NCBI RefSeq assembly: GCF_030816715.1
Contig: NZ_JAUSYH010000001.1
Span: 5,022,001 to 5,086,000, forward strand
DNA length: 64,000 nt
Source: Streptomyces achromogenes
GTDB taxonomy: Bacteria > Actinomycetota > Actinomycetes > Streptomycetales > Streptomycetaceae
Direction: 5' to 3'
How positions within the stretch are numbered: the stretch's first letter is position 1; every line of letters starts with the position of its first letter. Below, piece after piece: positions 36,058 through 44,731 of this stretch. The notes under the pieces are model-generated. The model worked only from the letters and a program-made list of their open reading frames with translations, was not told the origin of the DNA and did no database searches. Both the position numbers and the translations under genes were made by a program.

Positions 36058-37827
36058 TCAGAGCCGCTCGGGCGTCCGGATGCCCAGCAGCGCCATCCCC
36101 CGGTGCAGGGTGCGGGCGGTGAGATCCACGAGGAACAGACGGTTCTCCACGACCTCCGGCGCGTTGTCGGGCGACAGCACGTGGCACTGGTCGTAGAACG
36201 TCGTCAGCAGCGAGGCCAGCTGGTACAGGTACGCGGCGAGCTTGTGCGGCTCGTACGCCGCCGCCACCTCCGCGACCGTCTCCCCGAACCGGTCCAGGTG
36301 CAGACCCAGCGCCCGCTCCGCCGGGGCGAGCGCCAGCTCCGGATGGGCGGCGGGCCGGGCCTCGCCCGCCCTGCGCAGGATCGACTGGATACGGGCGTAC
36401 GCGTACTGGAGGTACACGGACGTGTCGCCGTTCAGCGAGACCATCTGGTCCAGGTCGAACTTGTAGTCCCGCACCGCCGACGTCGACAGGTCGGCGTACT
36501 TCACCGCCCCGATGCCCACGTACCGGCCGTTCTCCGCGACCTCCCGGTCCGTCAGGCCGACCTTCTCGCGCTTCTCGCCGACCACGGCCGTCGCCCGGTC
36601 GACCGCCTCGTCCAGCAGGTCGACCAGCCGCACCGTCTCGCCCTCACGGGTCTTGAACGGCTTGCCGTCCTTGCCGAGGACCGTGCCGAAAGCCAACTGG
36701 TGCGCCGTCACGTCGTCGTTGAGCCAGCCGGCCCGCCGCGCCGTCTCGAACACCATCTTGAAGTGCAGCGACTGACGGGCGTCCACCACGTACAGCAGCG
36801 TGTCCGCCTTCAGCTGGAACACCCGGTCGCGGATCGCCGACAGGTCGGTCGCCGCATAGCCGAAGCCGCCGTCGGACTTCTGGACGATCAGCGGCACCGG
36901 GTTGCCGTCCGGGCCCTTGACGTCGTCGAAGAACACGCACAGCGCGCCCTCGGAGCGGACCGCGACCCCGGACTCCTCCAGCAGACGGCAGGTCTCGTGC
37001 AGCATGTCGTTGTAGCCCGACTCGCCGACGATGTCCTCGTCGCGGATCTCCATGTCCAGCTTCTCGAAGACGGAGAAGAAGTAGATCTTGGACTCGTCGA
37101 CGAACTTCTGCCAGGCGGCGAGCGTGTGCGGGTCGCCCGCCTGGAGGTCCACGACCCGGCGACGGGCGCGCGTCTTGAACTCCTCGTCGGAGTCGAAGAG
37201 CCGGCGGGCCGCCTTGTAGAGGCGGTCGAGGTTCGACATCGCCTCCTCGCCGCTCACCTCGGCGTCCTTGTGGTCCAGCTCGTGCGGATGCTCGTCCAGG
37301 TACTGGATGAGCATGCCGAACTGGGTTCCCCAGTCGCCGATGTGATGCCGGCGCACGACCGTCTCGCCGGCGAACTCCAGGATCCGCACCACCGCGTCGC
37401 CGATCACCGCCGACCGCAGGTGCCCGACGTGCATCTCCTTGGCCACGTTGGGCTGGGCGTAGTCGATGACCGTCGTGCCGGGCTGTGCCGCGTGCGGCAC
37501 GCCGAGGCGGGCCGTGTCGTCGGCGTAGCGCGCCGCCAGGTTCCGGGTGATCGCCTCGTCGGTGACCGTGACGTTGAGGAAGCCGGGGCCCGAGACCTCG
37601 ATCTCCCCGATCACCTCACCCGACACCACGTTCGCCACGACCTGCGTCGCCAGCTCCCGCGGGTTCGCCTTCGCCTTCTTGGCCAGCGCCAGAATGCCGT
37701 TGGCCTGGAAGTCGGCCCGGTCGCTTCGTCGCAGCAGCGGGTCCGCACCGGCCTCCGGCAGGGTGGCCGAGAGGGCGTTCGCGAGGCACTGACGGACGAG
37801 ATCGGTGAGCGACGTGACCGAGGTCAT
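36058..37827 (-). CDS. argS: arginyl-tRNA synthetase
   Basis: 589 residues, normal length. Class I enzyme. The HIGH-type motif is in YAQPNVAKEMHVGHLRS near 130; the KMSKS position reads KDGKPFKTREGE near 385, as in most bacterial ArgRS that lack a canonical KMSKS. The ends are DALR-type anticodon-binding helices (YLQYAYARIQSILRRAG, LASLLTTFYDQCHVL). ATG 37827 has only a distant GAGGAG site. Divergent from lysS. A very long antisense frame that continues into lysS is a shadow. Confidence 0.96.
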   Translation of the reverse strand: MTSVTSLTDLVRQCLANALSATLPEAGADPLLRRSDRADFQANGILALAKKAKANPRELATQVVANVVSGEVIGEIEVSGPGFLNVTVTDEAITRNLAARYADDTARLGVPHAAQPGTTVIDYAQPNVAKEMHVGHLRSAVIGDAVVRILEFAGETVVRRHHIGDWGTQFGMLIQYLDEHPHELDHKDAEVSGEEAMSNLDRLYKAARRLFDSDEEFKTRARRRVVDLQAGDPHTLAAWQKFVDESKIYFFSVFEKLDMEIRDEDIVGESGYNDMLHETCRLLEESGVAVRSEGALCVFFDDVKGPDGNPVPLIVQKSDGGFGYAATDLSAIRDRVFQLKADTLLYVVDARQSLHFKMVFETARRAGWLNDDVTAHQLAFGTVLGKDGKPFKTREGETVRLVDLLDEAVDRATAVVGEKREKVGLTDREVAENGRYVGIGAVKYADLSTSAVRDYKFDLDQMVSLNGDTSVYLQYAYARIQSILRRAGEARPAAHPELALAPAERALGLHLDRFGETVAEVAAAYEPHKLAAYLYQLASLLTTFYDQCHVLSPDNAPEVVENRLFLVDLTARTLHRGMALLGIRTPERL

Positions 37828-38043
37828 GGGGTGGGAGCCGTTCTCCTCGTGGGATCGGTAGACGCCGCCAGTATCCCACGCGGGGCAAACCGGTTGTCGG
37901 GGCGCGGGAGGCGGTGCCGGGGCGGCGGCCGGAGCGGCGGCCGGGGCACGGTCTCGTAAAGGTGTTTTCGCGGTTGCGGGCGGAGCTGGGAGAATGGGGA
38001 CTCCAGCCGTCGACCGTACCGGCTGCCCCGGAGAAAGAAGGAC

Positions 38044-39786
38044 GTGCCGATCGTGGCTCAGAGCACCGAGACCACCGACTGGGTCTCCCGTTTCGCGGAC
38101 GAGGTCATCGAAGAGTCGGAGCGTCGGGCCCCCGGCAAACCTGTGGTGGTCGCCTCCGGACTGTCCCCCTCCGGCCCCATCCACCTCGGCAACCTCCGCG
38201 AGGTCATGACCCCGCACCTCGTCGCCGACGAGATCCGCCGCCGCGGACACCAGGTGCGCCATCTCATCTCCTGGGACGACTACGACCGCTACCGCAAGGT
38301 GCCGGCCGGCCTCGCGGGCGTCGACGACTCCTGGGCCGAGCACATCGGCAAGCCGCTGACCTCCGTCCCGGCCCCGCCGGGCTCGTCCCACCCGAACTGG
38401 GCCGAGCACTTCAAGGCCGCGATGACCGCGTCCCTCGCCGAACTCGGCGTCGAGTTCGACGGCATCAGCCAGACCGAGCAGTACACCTCGGGCGTCTACC
38501 GCGAGCAGATCCTGCACGCGATCAGGCACCGCGCCGACATCGACGCGATCCTCGACCAGTACCGCACCAAGAAGGCCCCGGCGAAGAAGCAGCAGCAGAA
38601 GCCCCTCGACGAGGCCGAGCTGGAAGCCGCCGAGGGCTCCGGCGCGGCCGACGAGGACGACGGCTCCTCCGGCACCGCCGGCTACTTCCCGTACAAGCCC
38701 TACTGCGGCAACTGCGAGAAGGACCTCACCACCGTCACCTCCTACGACGACGACACCACCGAACTGACGTACGCCTGCACCGCGTGCGGCTTCTCGGAGA
38801 CCGTCCGGCTCAACGAGTTCAACCGCGGCAAGCTGGTCTGGAAGGTCGACTGGCCGATGCGGTGGGCCTACGAGGGCGTCGTCTTCGAGCCCTCCGGCGT
38901 CGACCACTCCTCCCCGGGCTCCTCCTTCCAGGTCGGCGGCCAGATCGTCGGCATCTTCGGCGGCAAGCAGCCCATCGGGCCCATGTACGCCTTCGTCGGC
39001 ATCAGCGGCATGGCGAAGATGTCGTCGTCCAAGGGCGGCGTGCCCACCCCCGGCGACGCGCTGAAGATCATGGAACCGCAGCTCCTGCGCTGGCTCTACG
39101 CCCGCCGCCGCCCCAACCAGTCCTTCAAGATCGCCTTCGACCAGGAGATCCAGCGGCTCTACGACGAGTGGGACAAGCTCGACGGCAAGGTCGCCGACGG
39201 CTCCGCCCTGCCCGCCGACGTCGCCGCACACGCGCGTGCGGTGCGGACCGCCGGCGCCGAGCTGCCGCGCACCCCGCGGCCGCTGCCCTACCGCACCCTC
39301 GCCTCCGTCGCCGACATCACCGCCGGCGAGCAGGAGCAGGCCCTGCGCATCCTGAGCGAGCTCGACCCGGACAACCCGCTCGGCTCCCTCGACGAGGCCC
39401 GGCCCCGGTACGACAGGGCCGAGGCCTGGATCAACACCCACGTCCCCGCCGACCAGCGCACCGTCGTGCGCCAGGAGCCGGACGCCGAACTGCTCAAGTC
39501 CCTCGACGAGGCCGCCCAGCAGTCCCTGCGGCTCCTCCTCGACGGACTCGCCGCCAACTGGTCCCTCGACGGCCTCACCCACCTCGTCTACGGCGTCCCC
39601 AAGGTCCAGGCCGGCTTCTCCGCCGACGCCACGCCCAAGGAACTGCCGCCGGAGATCAAGACCGCCCAGCGCACGTTCTTCGCCCTGCTCTACCACCTGC
39701 TGGTCGGACGAGACACCGGCCCCCGGCTGCCCACCCTGCTGCTGGCCGTCGGCCAGGACCGGGTACGGGCCCTGCTCGGGGAGTAG
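38044..39786 (+). CDS. lysS: class I lysyl-tRNA synthetase
   Basis: 580 residues, GTG start with GGAGAAAGAAGG just upstream. It is of the archaeal-type class I LysRS, not the common class II bacterial enzyme: HIGH-type ASGLSPSGPIHLGNLRE near 38-54 and KMSSSKG near 325. Residues about 180-220 form a Lys/Gln/Glu/Asp-rich insert, followed by two CxxC pairs (YCGNCEKD and YACTACGF), a zinc-ribbon. The C-terminal helical bundle binds the anticodon. Divergent from argS with about 215 bases between. Streptomyces often has both LysRS classes. Confidence 0.93.
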   Translation: MPIVAQSTETTDWVSRFADEVIEESERRAPGKPVVVASGLSPSGPIHLGNLREVMTPHLVADEIRRRGHQVRHLISWDDYDRYRKVPAGLAGVDDSWAEHIGKPLTSVPAPPGSSHPNWAEHFKAAMTASLAELGVEFDGISQTEQYTSGVYREQILHAIRHRADIDAILDQYRTKKAPAKKQQQKPLDEAELEAAEGSGAADEDDGSSGTAGYFPYKPYCGNCEKDLTTVTSYDDDTTELTYACTACGFSETVRLNEFNRGKLVWKVDWPMRWAYEGVVFEPSGVDHSSPGSSFQVGGQIVGIFGGKQPIGPMYAFVGISGMAKMSSSKGGVPTPGDALKIMEPQLLRWLYARRRPNQSFKIAFDQEIQRLYDEWDKLDGKVADGSALPADVAAHARAVRTAGAELPRTPRPLPYRTLASVADITAGEQEQALRILSELDPDNPLGSLDEARPRYDRAEAWINTHVPADQRTVVRQEPDAELLKSLDEAAQQSLRLLLDGLAANWSLDGLTHLVYGVPKVQAGFSADATPKELPPEIKTAQRTFFALLYHLLVGRDTGPRLPTLLLAVGQDRVRALLGE

Positions 39787-39797
39787 ACCCGGCCGGA

Positions 39798-39841
39798 CGA
39801 CGGAGGGGCCCCCGGTGCCGACACCGGGGGCCCCTCCGTCG
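39798..39841. terminator. 20-bp perfect bidirectional terminator
   Basis: GGAGGGGCCCCCGGTG and CACCGGGGGCCCCTCC form the core of a 20-bp stem (39798-39817 with 39822-39841) over a CCGA loop, between convergent lysS and the DUF2637 gene. Confidence 0.88.
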
Positions 39842-39887
39842 CCGTCCGCCGTCGTGACCCACCGGACGGCTCCTGGCGTGACCCGCC

Positions 39888-41246
39888 CTACGCGATGTGG
39901 TCCTCTTCGAGTTCCGCCGCGTGACGGTTCTGGAAGCGCATCACCATGCGCTTGGCCTCGGCGTCGAGCAGCGGAGCGCCGAACGTCGCCTCCACGTCGT
40001 CGCTGAACTGACTCGGCGTCGGGTAGCCGCCGATGCTTATCGACTGCTTGAAGACCTGGTAGTACGCCTCCTCGTCCGGCTCGACGAGCGGAGTCCCACC
40101 GCCCCCGCCCAGCTCACGGCTGCGCCCCGGACCCACCGGGATCGGGAAGGATCCGGTCTCCTCCGGAGAGGGCTCCTGGGCCGGGGGCTCCTCCTGGTAC
40201 TGGTCCGCGTACTGCTCGGCGTCCCGCTGCTCCTCGTACCAGTCGGCGTACTGCTCCGCGGGGTCGTACGTCGGGTCGTAACCGCCCTGGTAGGTGACCT
40301 CGTGCGGCATCGCCTGGAACCAGGGGCTCTGCTCCTCCTCCGGCGACCCGGGCTGCCCCGGCCGTCCGGACGGCTGCTGCGCCTGCCGGGGCTGCGGCTG
40401 TTGCCCGAAGCCCGCCGCCAACTCCTGCGGATTCCGCGCGGGCACCGGCGCCGCCGGCTCCCGGAGCTGAGCCGGGGCCTGCGCCTGTGAGGGCAACTGT
40501 TGCTGCGACTGCGACTGCGACTGCGCCTGGGTCGGCATCGGAGGCAGCAGCGCGGGCTCTATCCCCGCCGCCGCCAGGCCCGCCGGAGCGGTCTCCGCCA
40601 GCGGAACGCCGTAACGGGCCAGCCGCAGCGGCATCAGCGACTCCACCGGCGCCTTGCGCCGCCAGGCGCGGCCGAAGCGCGAACGCAGCCTCGCCTGGTA
40701 GACGAGACGTTCCTGCTCCAGCTTGATCACCTGGTCGTAGGAGCGCAGCTCCCACAGCTTCATACGACGCCACAGCAGGAACGTCGGCACGGGGGAGAGC
40801 AGCCAGCGCGTGATGCGCACGCCCTCCATGTGCTTGTCCGCCGTGATGTCCGCGATCCGGCCGATCGCATGCCGGGCCGCCTCCACCGACACCACGAACA
40901 GGATCGGGATCACCGCGTGCATGCCCGTGCCCAGCGGATCCGGCCAGGCCGCCGCACCGTTGAACGCGATCGTCGCCGCGGTCAGCAGCCACGCCGTCTG
41001 CCGCAGCAGCGGGAACGGAATGCGGATCCACGTCAGCAGCAGATCCAGGGCCAGCAGGACGCAGATACCCGCGTCGATGCCGATCGGGAACACATACGAG
41101 AAGTTCCCGAAGCCCTTCTCCAGGGCCAGCTCACGGACGGCCGCGTACGAACCGGCGAAGCCGATGCCGGCGATGATCACAGCGCCGGTCACGACCACGC
41201 CGATGAGAACGCGGTGCGTCCGGGTCAGCTGTATTCGCTCGGACAC
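39888..41246 (-). CDS. DUF2637 membrane protein
   Basis: 452 residues from GTG 41246, with a GGGAGGGGAG site. Four hydrophobic segments in the first 125 residues (near 13-35, 45-70, 78-98 and 100-122) form the DUF2637 domain found in actinobacterial chromosomes and conjugative plasmids next to Spd/Tra-type genes. The rest is a cytoplasmic region with a basic Trp-rich section (WRRMKLWELRSYDQV) and a long Gln/Pro/Glu-rich tail including QSQSQSQQQL and EEEQSPWFQAMP, ending in a folded segment SQFSDDVEATFGAPLL. Function unknown. Confidence 0.85.
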   Translation of the reverse strand: MSERIQLTRTHRVLIGVVVTGAVIIAGIGFAGSYAAVRELALEKGFGNFSYVFPIGIDAGICVLLALDLLLTWIRIPFPLLRQTAWLLTAATIAFNGAAAWPDPLGTGMHAVIPILFVVSVEAARHAIGRIADITADKHMEGVRITRWLLSPVPTFLLWRRMKLWELRSYDQVIKLEQERLVYQARLRSRFGRAWRRKAPVESLMPLRLARYGVPLAETAPAGLAAAGIEPALLPPMPTQAQSQSQSQQQLPSQAQAPAQLREPAAPVPARNPQELAAGFGQQPQPRQAQQPSGRPGQPGSPEEEQSPWFQAMPHEVTYQGGYDPTYDPAEQYADWYEEQRDAEQYADQYQEEPPAQEPSPEETGSFPIPVGPGRSRELGGGGGTPLVEPDEEAYYQVFKQSISIGGYPTPSQFSDDVEATFGAPLLDAEAKRMVMRFQNRHAAELEEDHIA

Positions 41247-41322
41247 CCGTACTCCCCTCCCCTTGCGTGCTCTTGCGCGCAACAGGGTGGCACATGTGTG
41301 CGGTGCACGCCTTTCCGGACCG

Positions 41323-42291
41323 TCAGCTCTTGGCGGAGGCGGTCGCCTTCGGGGCCGCCGCGGGCGCCTTGGACGCCGTCGCCTTCGGGGTCGCCGACGA
41401 CGGCAGCGAAGCCCCCTCGCCCGGCGAGACGGAGGACGACTTCGACGGGGACGGGGAGGCGGAGCCGGCCGGCGAACCGGCCGACGAGCCCTCCGAACTC
41501 CCGCCGCCGCCCACGCCGTTGGCCGACCGCACCGACGCCACCGCTTCCTTCGCCGCCTTCTGCGCCGACGCCGACAGCGCGTCCGCGCTCGGCGCCTTGT
41601 CGCCCGCCAGACCGGCCCCGTTGTAGTCCAGCGTGACGACGACGTTCTCCACCCGCGCCACCACCGTCTGCTGCTTGAAGGCGCCCTCGGTCTTCTTCAG
41701 GTCGTACCGCACCAGCGTCGCCTCGTCGCCCGTCCCCGGGACCGGCTGCGACTTCGCGTTGGTCGCGCCCGCCACCGCCTGGGAGTCCTTGACCTGCTTC
41801 GCGTAGTACGTCTTCGCCTGCGACTCGCCGTCGCCGGTCGTCGCGTCGGACTCGAAACGCAGCAGCGACACGTTCAGCCAGCGGAACTGCGAACCCTTCA
41901 CGCCGTTGTTGGCCAGGCTCGACCATGAACAGCTCGCCCGGTCCGCGGTGTCCCCGGTCGTCCCCTCCTTGCCGGAGGTGACCCCCTTGGGCACCAGCTC
42001 GGTCAGCGTCTTCTTCGACACCACCGCGCACGCCTGAGGCAGCTTCTGGTACGCGGCTGCCTGCACGGTGGGCGCGGCGCTCGCGGCGGAGTCCGCGGCG
42101 GAACCGGTGGCGGCGGCGTCCTTCGAGGCGTCGTCCGAGCCGGAGTCCGAGGAGCAGCCCGCGGCGATCAGCATGACCGGGACGGTGACCGCGGCTGCCA
42201 GGAGGCGGTTGAGCCCTCCTGCGCGCTTCGCTCGCTCGTCACGCTCCTCGCGCTGGTTGAACTGGCCGTCTCGCTGGGCTCGTCGCTGCAT
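41323..42291 (-). CDS. DUF3558 lipoprotein
   Basis: 322 residues from ATG 42291, with GAAGGAACC just upstream; ATG 42306 is an alternative. A basic Arg/Gln-rich leader precedes the hydrophobic core LLAAAVTVPVMLIAAGC, a lipobox with Cys about 45. The mature domain has DUF3558 features: PQACAVVSKKTLTELVP, ASCSWSS and a VVVTLDYNG strand. The last 65 residues are Ser/Pro/Ala/Lys-rich. DUF3558 proteins are actinobacterial surface lipoproteins of unknown function. It has a paralogue 134 bases upstream in the same direction. Confidence 0.88.
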   Translation of the reverse strand: MQRRAQRDGQFNQREERDERAKRAGGLNRLLAAAVTVPVMLIAAGCSSDSGSDDASKDAAATGSAADSAASAAPTVQAAAYQKLPQACAVVSKKTLTELVPKGVTSGKEGTTGDTADRASCSWSSLANNGVKGSQFRWLNVSLLRFESDATTGDGESQAKTYYAKQVKDSQAVAGATNAKSQPVPGTGDEATLVRYDLKKTEGAFKQQTVVARVENVVVTLDYNGAGLAGDKAPSADALSASAQKAAKEAVASVRSANGVGGGGSSEGSSAGSPAGSASPSPSKSSSVSPGEGASLPSSATPKATASKAPAAAPKATASAKS

Positions 42292-42424
42292 GGTTCCTTC
42301 ACTCATGACGCTCGTGGTTCCTGCGGTCGGATCGGGTCCGAGGGGCCACGGTACGCGGTGAAGACTCTGTGCGGCTCCGCTTCGAAGGCTTCGCGGGCGG
42401 GGCGCCGACCGCCCCGAACCGGCC

Positions 42425-43276
42425 TCAGCCGGCCAGCGCGTCGACCAACTGCGCGGCCAGTTTCCGGGCCTTGTCCTGCATGTCCTCACTGTCCGGCGTC
42501 ACTCCGAGCGTCGCCGGCTGCTCCTCGTACTGGATGGTCACAATGACGTTCGACGTGCGGAACGCCACAGTCACCGTTCGCTGTTTGACCGTCGAACCGG
42601 AACTCCCGAGGGCGTCGTCGACGAACGCCTCGTCGCCGAGGTCGTCCAGCAGCCGGGGCTGCAGATCGGCCGGCGCGACCGTCGAGGAGGCCGAGGCCGT
42701 CGGCGAGGCGGCGGACGGTGAGCCGGAGGCGGTGGCCGTGGCCGTGGACGGGGACGGGGCCCCCGCGCTCGGGGAGCCCGTGGCACTCGTGGAGGGGGAG
42801 ACGCCGGCCGTGGCGGACGCGACGGGCGCCGGCAGGTCGGCCGCCGTCACCCTCTTCGCGAAGAGGGTCTCCGCCTGGGAGTCGTCGCTCACCGCGTTGT
42901 CATAGGAGACGACCCGCTCGAAGTCGACGAGGAGGTGATCGGTGGCCTCCGCCGACTCCACCTTCCAACGGCACCCCACCTTGCGGTCCGTGTCGTAGGT
43001 CAGGGTCGCCTCGCCGGCGTAGGCCGTGTCGCGCCGCGTCGCGTCGGTGAGCTGCTGGATGCCGGGAAGCAGGGAGTCGAGCGTGGCCCGGCTCACCACG
43101 CCGCACGCCTCCGGCAGCGTGGTGTACCTGCCCGGCTGGGCGGCGGGCGCCGACGTGCCGGCCTCGCCCGGGTTGGAGTTGTCGTCCGAGCCGGTGTCGT
43201 CCGAGCCGCCGGTGCAGCCGGCCAGCAGCGCCGCGAGGAGCGCGACGACGCCGGGTACGTAGGCCTTCCGCAGCAC
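42425..43276 (-). CDS. DUF3558 lipoprotein, second paralogue
   Basis: 283 residues from GTG 43276, with GAGGAG 6-8 bases upstream. Signal LRKAYVPGVVALLAALLAGC with a lipobox at Cys about 20. The mature domain has LPEACGVVSRATLDSLLP, VGCRWKVESAEATDHLLV and VIVTIQYEEQ, parallel to the neighbour's domain, but carries a Ser/Ala/Pro/Thr insert of about 50 residues in the middle (SPSTSATGSPSAGAPS region) rather than at the end. The two probably arose by tandem duplication. Divergent from rtcB. Confidence 0.88.
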   Translation of the reverse strand: MLRKAYVPGVVALLAALLAGCTGGSDDTGSDDNSNPGEAGTSAPAAQPGRYTTLPEACGVVSRATLDSLLPGIQQLTDATRRDTAYAGEATLTYDTDRKVGCRWKVESAEATDHLLVDFERVVSYDNAVSDDSQAETLFAKRVTAADLPAPVASATAGVSPSTSATGSPSAGAPSPSTATATASGSPSAASPTASASSTVAPADLQPRLLDDLGDEAFVDDALGSSGSTVKQRTVTVAFRTSNVIVTIQYEEQPATLGVTPDSEDMQDKARKLAAQLVDALAG

Positions 43277-43487
43277 GGTCGGCTCCTCTCGACGGTCACT
43301 TCGGGATGTTCGGTCTCCGGGCCCGCGTCCCCGCTGGTTAATCGCTTGCCGGGCGGGGCCGGTCCCTGCAGACAATGTGTATCGCACGCACCACCGTGGA
43401 TGCCGGTCCGCCGTCCGTTTTCGGCGACCTTGGCACCGGTTTTGCGACTCACTACTTTTGTTGGTCATCCGGGGGAATGAGGGCGAT

Positions 43488-44681
43488 ATGCCGTACGTGG
43501 AAATGCCGGGCGCGAAAGTACCCATCCGCATGTGGACCGACCCGGCGTCGGTCGAGGAGGGCGCGCTGCAGCAGCTGCGCAACGTGGCCACCCTGCCCTG
43601 GATCAAGGGCCTGGCGGTCATGCCGGACGTCCACTACGGCAAGGGCGCGACCGTCGGCTCGGTCATCGCCATGAGCGGGGCCGTCTGTCCGGCGGCGGTG
43701 GGGGTCGACATCGGGTGCGGGATGTCGGCGGTCAAGACGTCGTTGACGGCGAACGACCTGCCGGGGGACCTGTCCCGGCTGCGCTCGAAGATCGAACAGG
43801 CCGTTCCGGTGGGGCGCGGGATGCACGACGACCCCGTGGACCCGGGGCAGTTCCACGGCCTGGCCGCCGGCGGCTGGGACGACTTCTGGCGTCGGTTCGA
43901 CGACGTCGCGGAGACGGTGAGGTTCCGCCGCGAACGCGCGGGCCGGCAGATGGGGACGCTGGGCTCCGGCAATCACTTCGTTGAACTTTGCACTAGTGAG
44001 GACGGGGCGGTCTGGCTGATGCTGCACTCCGGTTCCCGCAACATCGGCAAGGAACTGGCGGATCACCACATCGGCGTGGCCCAGAGGCTCCCGCACAACC
44101 AGGGCCTGGTCGACCGCGATCTCGCGGTCTTCATCTCGGACACCCCGCAGATGGCGGCCTACCGCAACGACCTCTACTGGGCGCAGGAGTACGCGAAGTA
44201 CAACCGCACGATCATGATGGCGCTCCTGAAGGACGTGGTCCGCAAGGAGTTCAAGAAGGCGAAGCCGACGTTCGAGCAGGAGATCTCCTGCCACCACAAC
44301 TACGTGGCGGAGGAACGCTACGAGGGCATGGACCTGTTGGTCACGCGGAAGGGCGCGATCCGGGCGGGTTCGGGAGAGTACGGGATCATCCCGGGCTCGA
44401 TGGGCACGGGCTCGTACATCGTGAAGGGCCTGGGCAACGACAAGGCCTTCAACTCGGCCTCGCACGGGGCGGGTCGGCGCATGAGCCGGACCGCGGCCAA
44501 GCGCCGCTTCTCGACGAGGGACCTGGTGGAGCAGACGCGGGGCGTGGAGTGCCGCAAGGACTCCGGCGTCGTGGACGAGATTCCGGGCGCCTACAAGCCG
44601 ATCGAGCAGGTCATCGACCAGCAGCGGGACCTCGTGCAGGTCGTGGCGAAGCTGAAGCAGTTCATCTGCGTGAAGGGTTGA
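43488..44681 (+). CDS. rtcB: RtcB-family RNA ligase
   Basis: 397 residues from ATG 43488. RtcB ligates 2',3'-cyclic phosphate and 5'-OH RNA ends using GTP and Mn2+. Metal-binding motifs are present: MPDVHYGKGATVGSV, VGVDIGCGMSAVK (Asp and the Cys ligand), LGSGNHFVEL, and the histidine to which GMP attaches in NSASHGAGRRMSRTAA. ISCHHNYVAEE carries further His ligands. No archease gene is next to it, as usual for bacterial short RtcB. The open frame extends upstream but the GAGGG site before this ATG fixes the start. A role in rRNA/tRNA repair is likely. Confidence 0.94.
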   Translation: MPYVEMPGAKVPIRMWTDPASVEEGALQQLRNVATLPWIKGLAVMPDVHYGKGATVGSVIAMSGAVCPAAVGVDIGCGMSAVKTSLTANDLPGDLSRLRSKIEQAVPVGRGMHDDPVDPGQFHGLAAGGWDDFWRRFDDVAETVRFRRERAGRQMGTLGSGNHFVELCTSEDGAVWLMLHSGSRNIGKELADHHIGVAQRLPHNQGLVDRDLAVFISDTPQMAAYRNDLYWAQEYAKYNRTIMMALLKDVVRKEFKKAKPTFEQEISCHHNYVAEERYEGMDLLVTRKGAIRAGSGEYGIIPGSMGTGSYIVKGLGNDKAFNSASHGAGRRMSRTAAKRRFSTRDLVEQTRGVECRKDSGVVDEIPGAYKPIEQVIDQQRDLVQVVAKLKQFICVKG

Positions 44682-44691
44682 GAAGGGTCGA

Positions 44692-44727
44692 GCGGACGAG
44701 TCTCCCGTGAGCGGGGGCCTCGTCCGC
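44692..44727. terminator. hairpin between rtcB and the phosphatase-acetyltransferase gene
   Basis: GCGGACGAG pairs with CTCGTCCGC across an 18-base loop between two convergent genes. Confidence 0.6.
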
Positions 44728-44731
44728 AGGT

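Noticed and set aside
36058..39696. Long minus-strand open frame of about 1200 codons over argS and lysS
   Set aside because: The part from 37828 to 39696 is antisense to lysS and shows no domain; high-GC codon bias makes long antisense frames. Only the argS portion is real.
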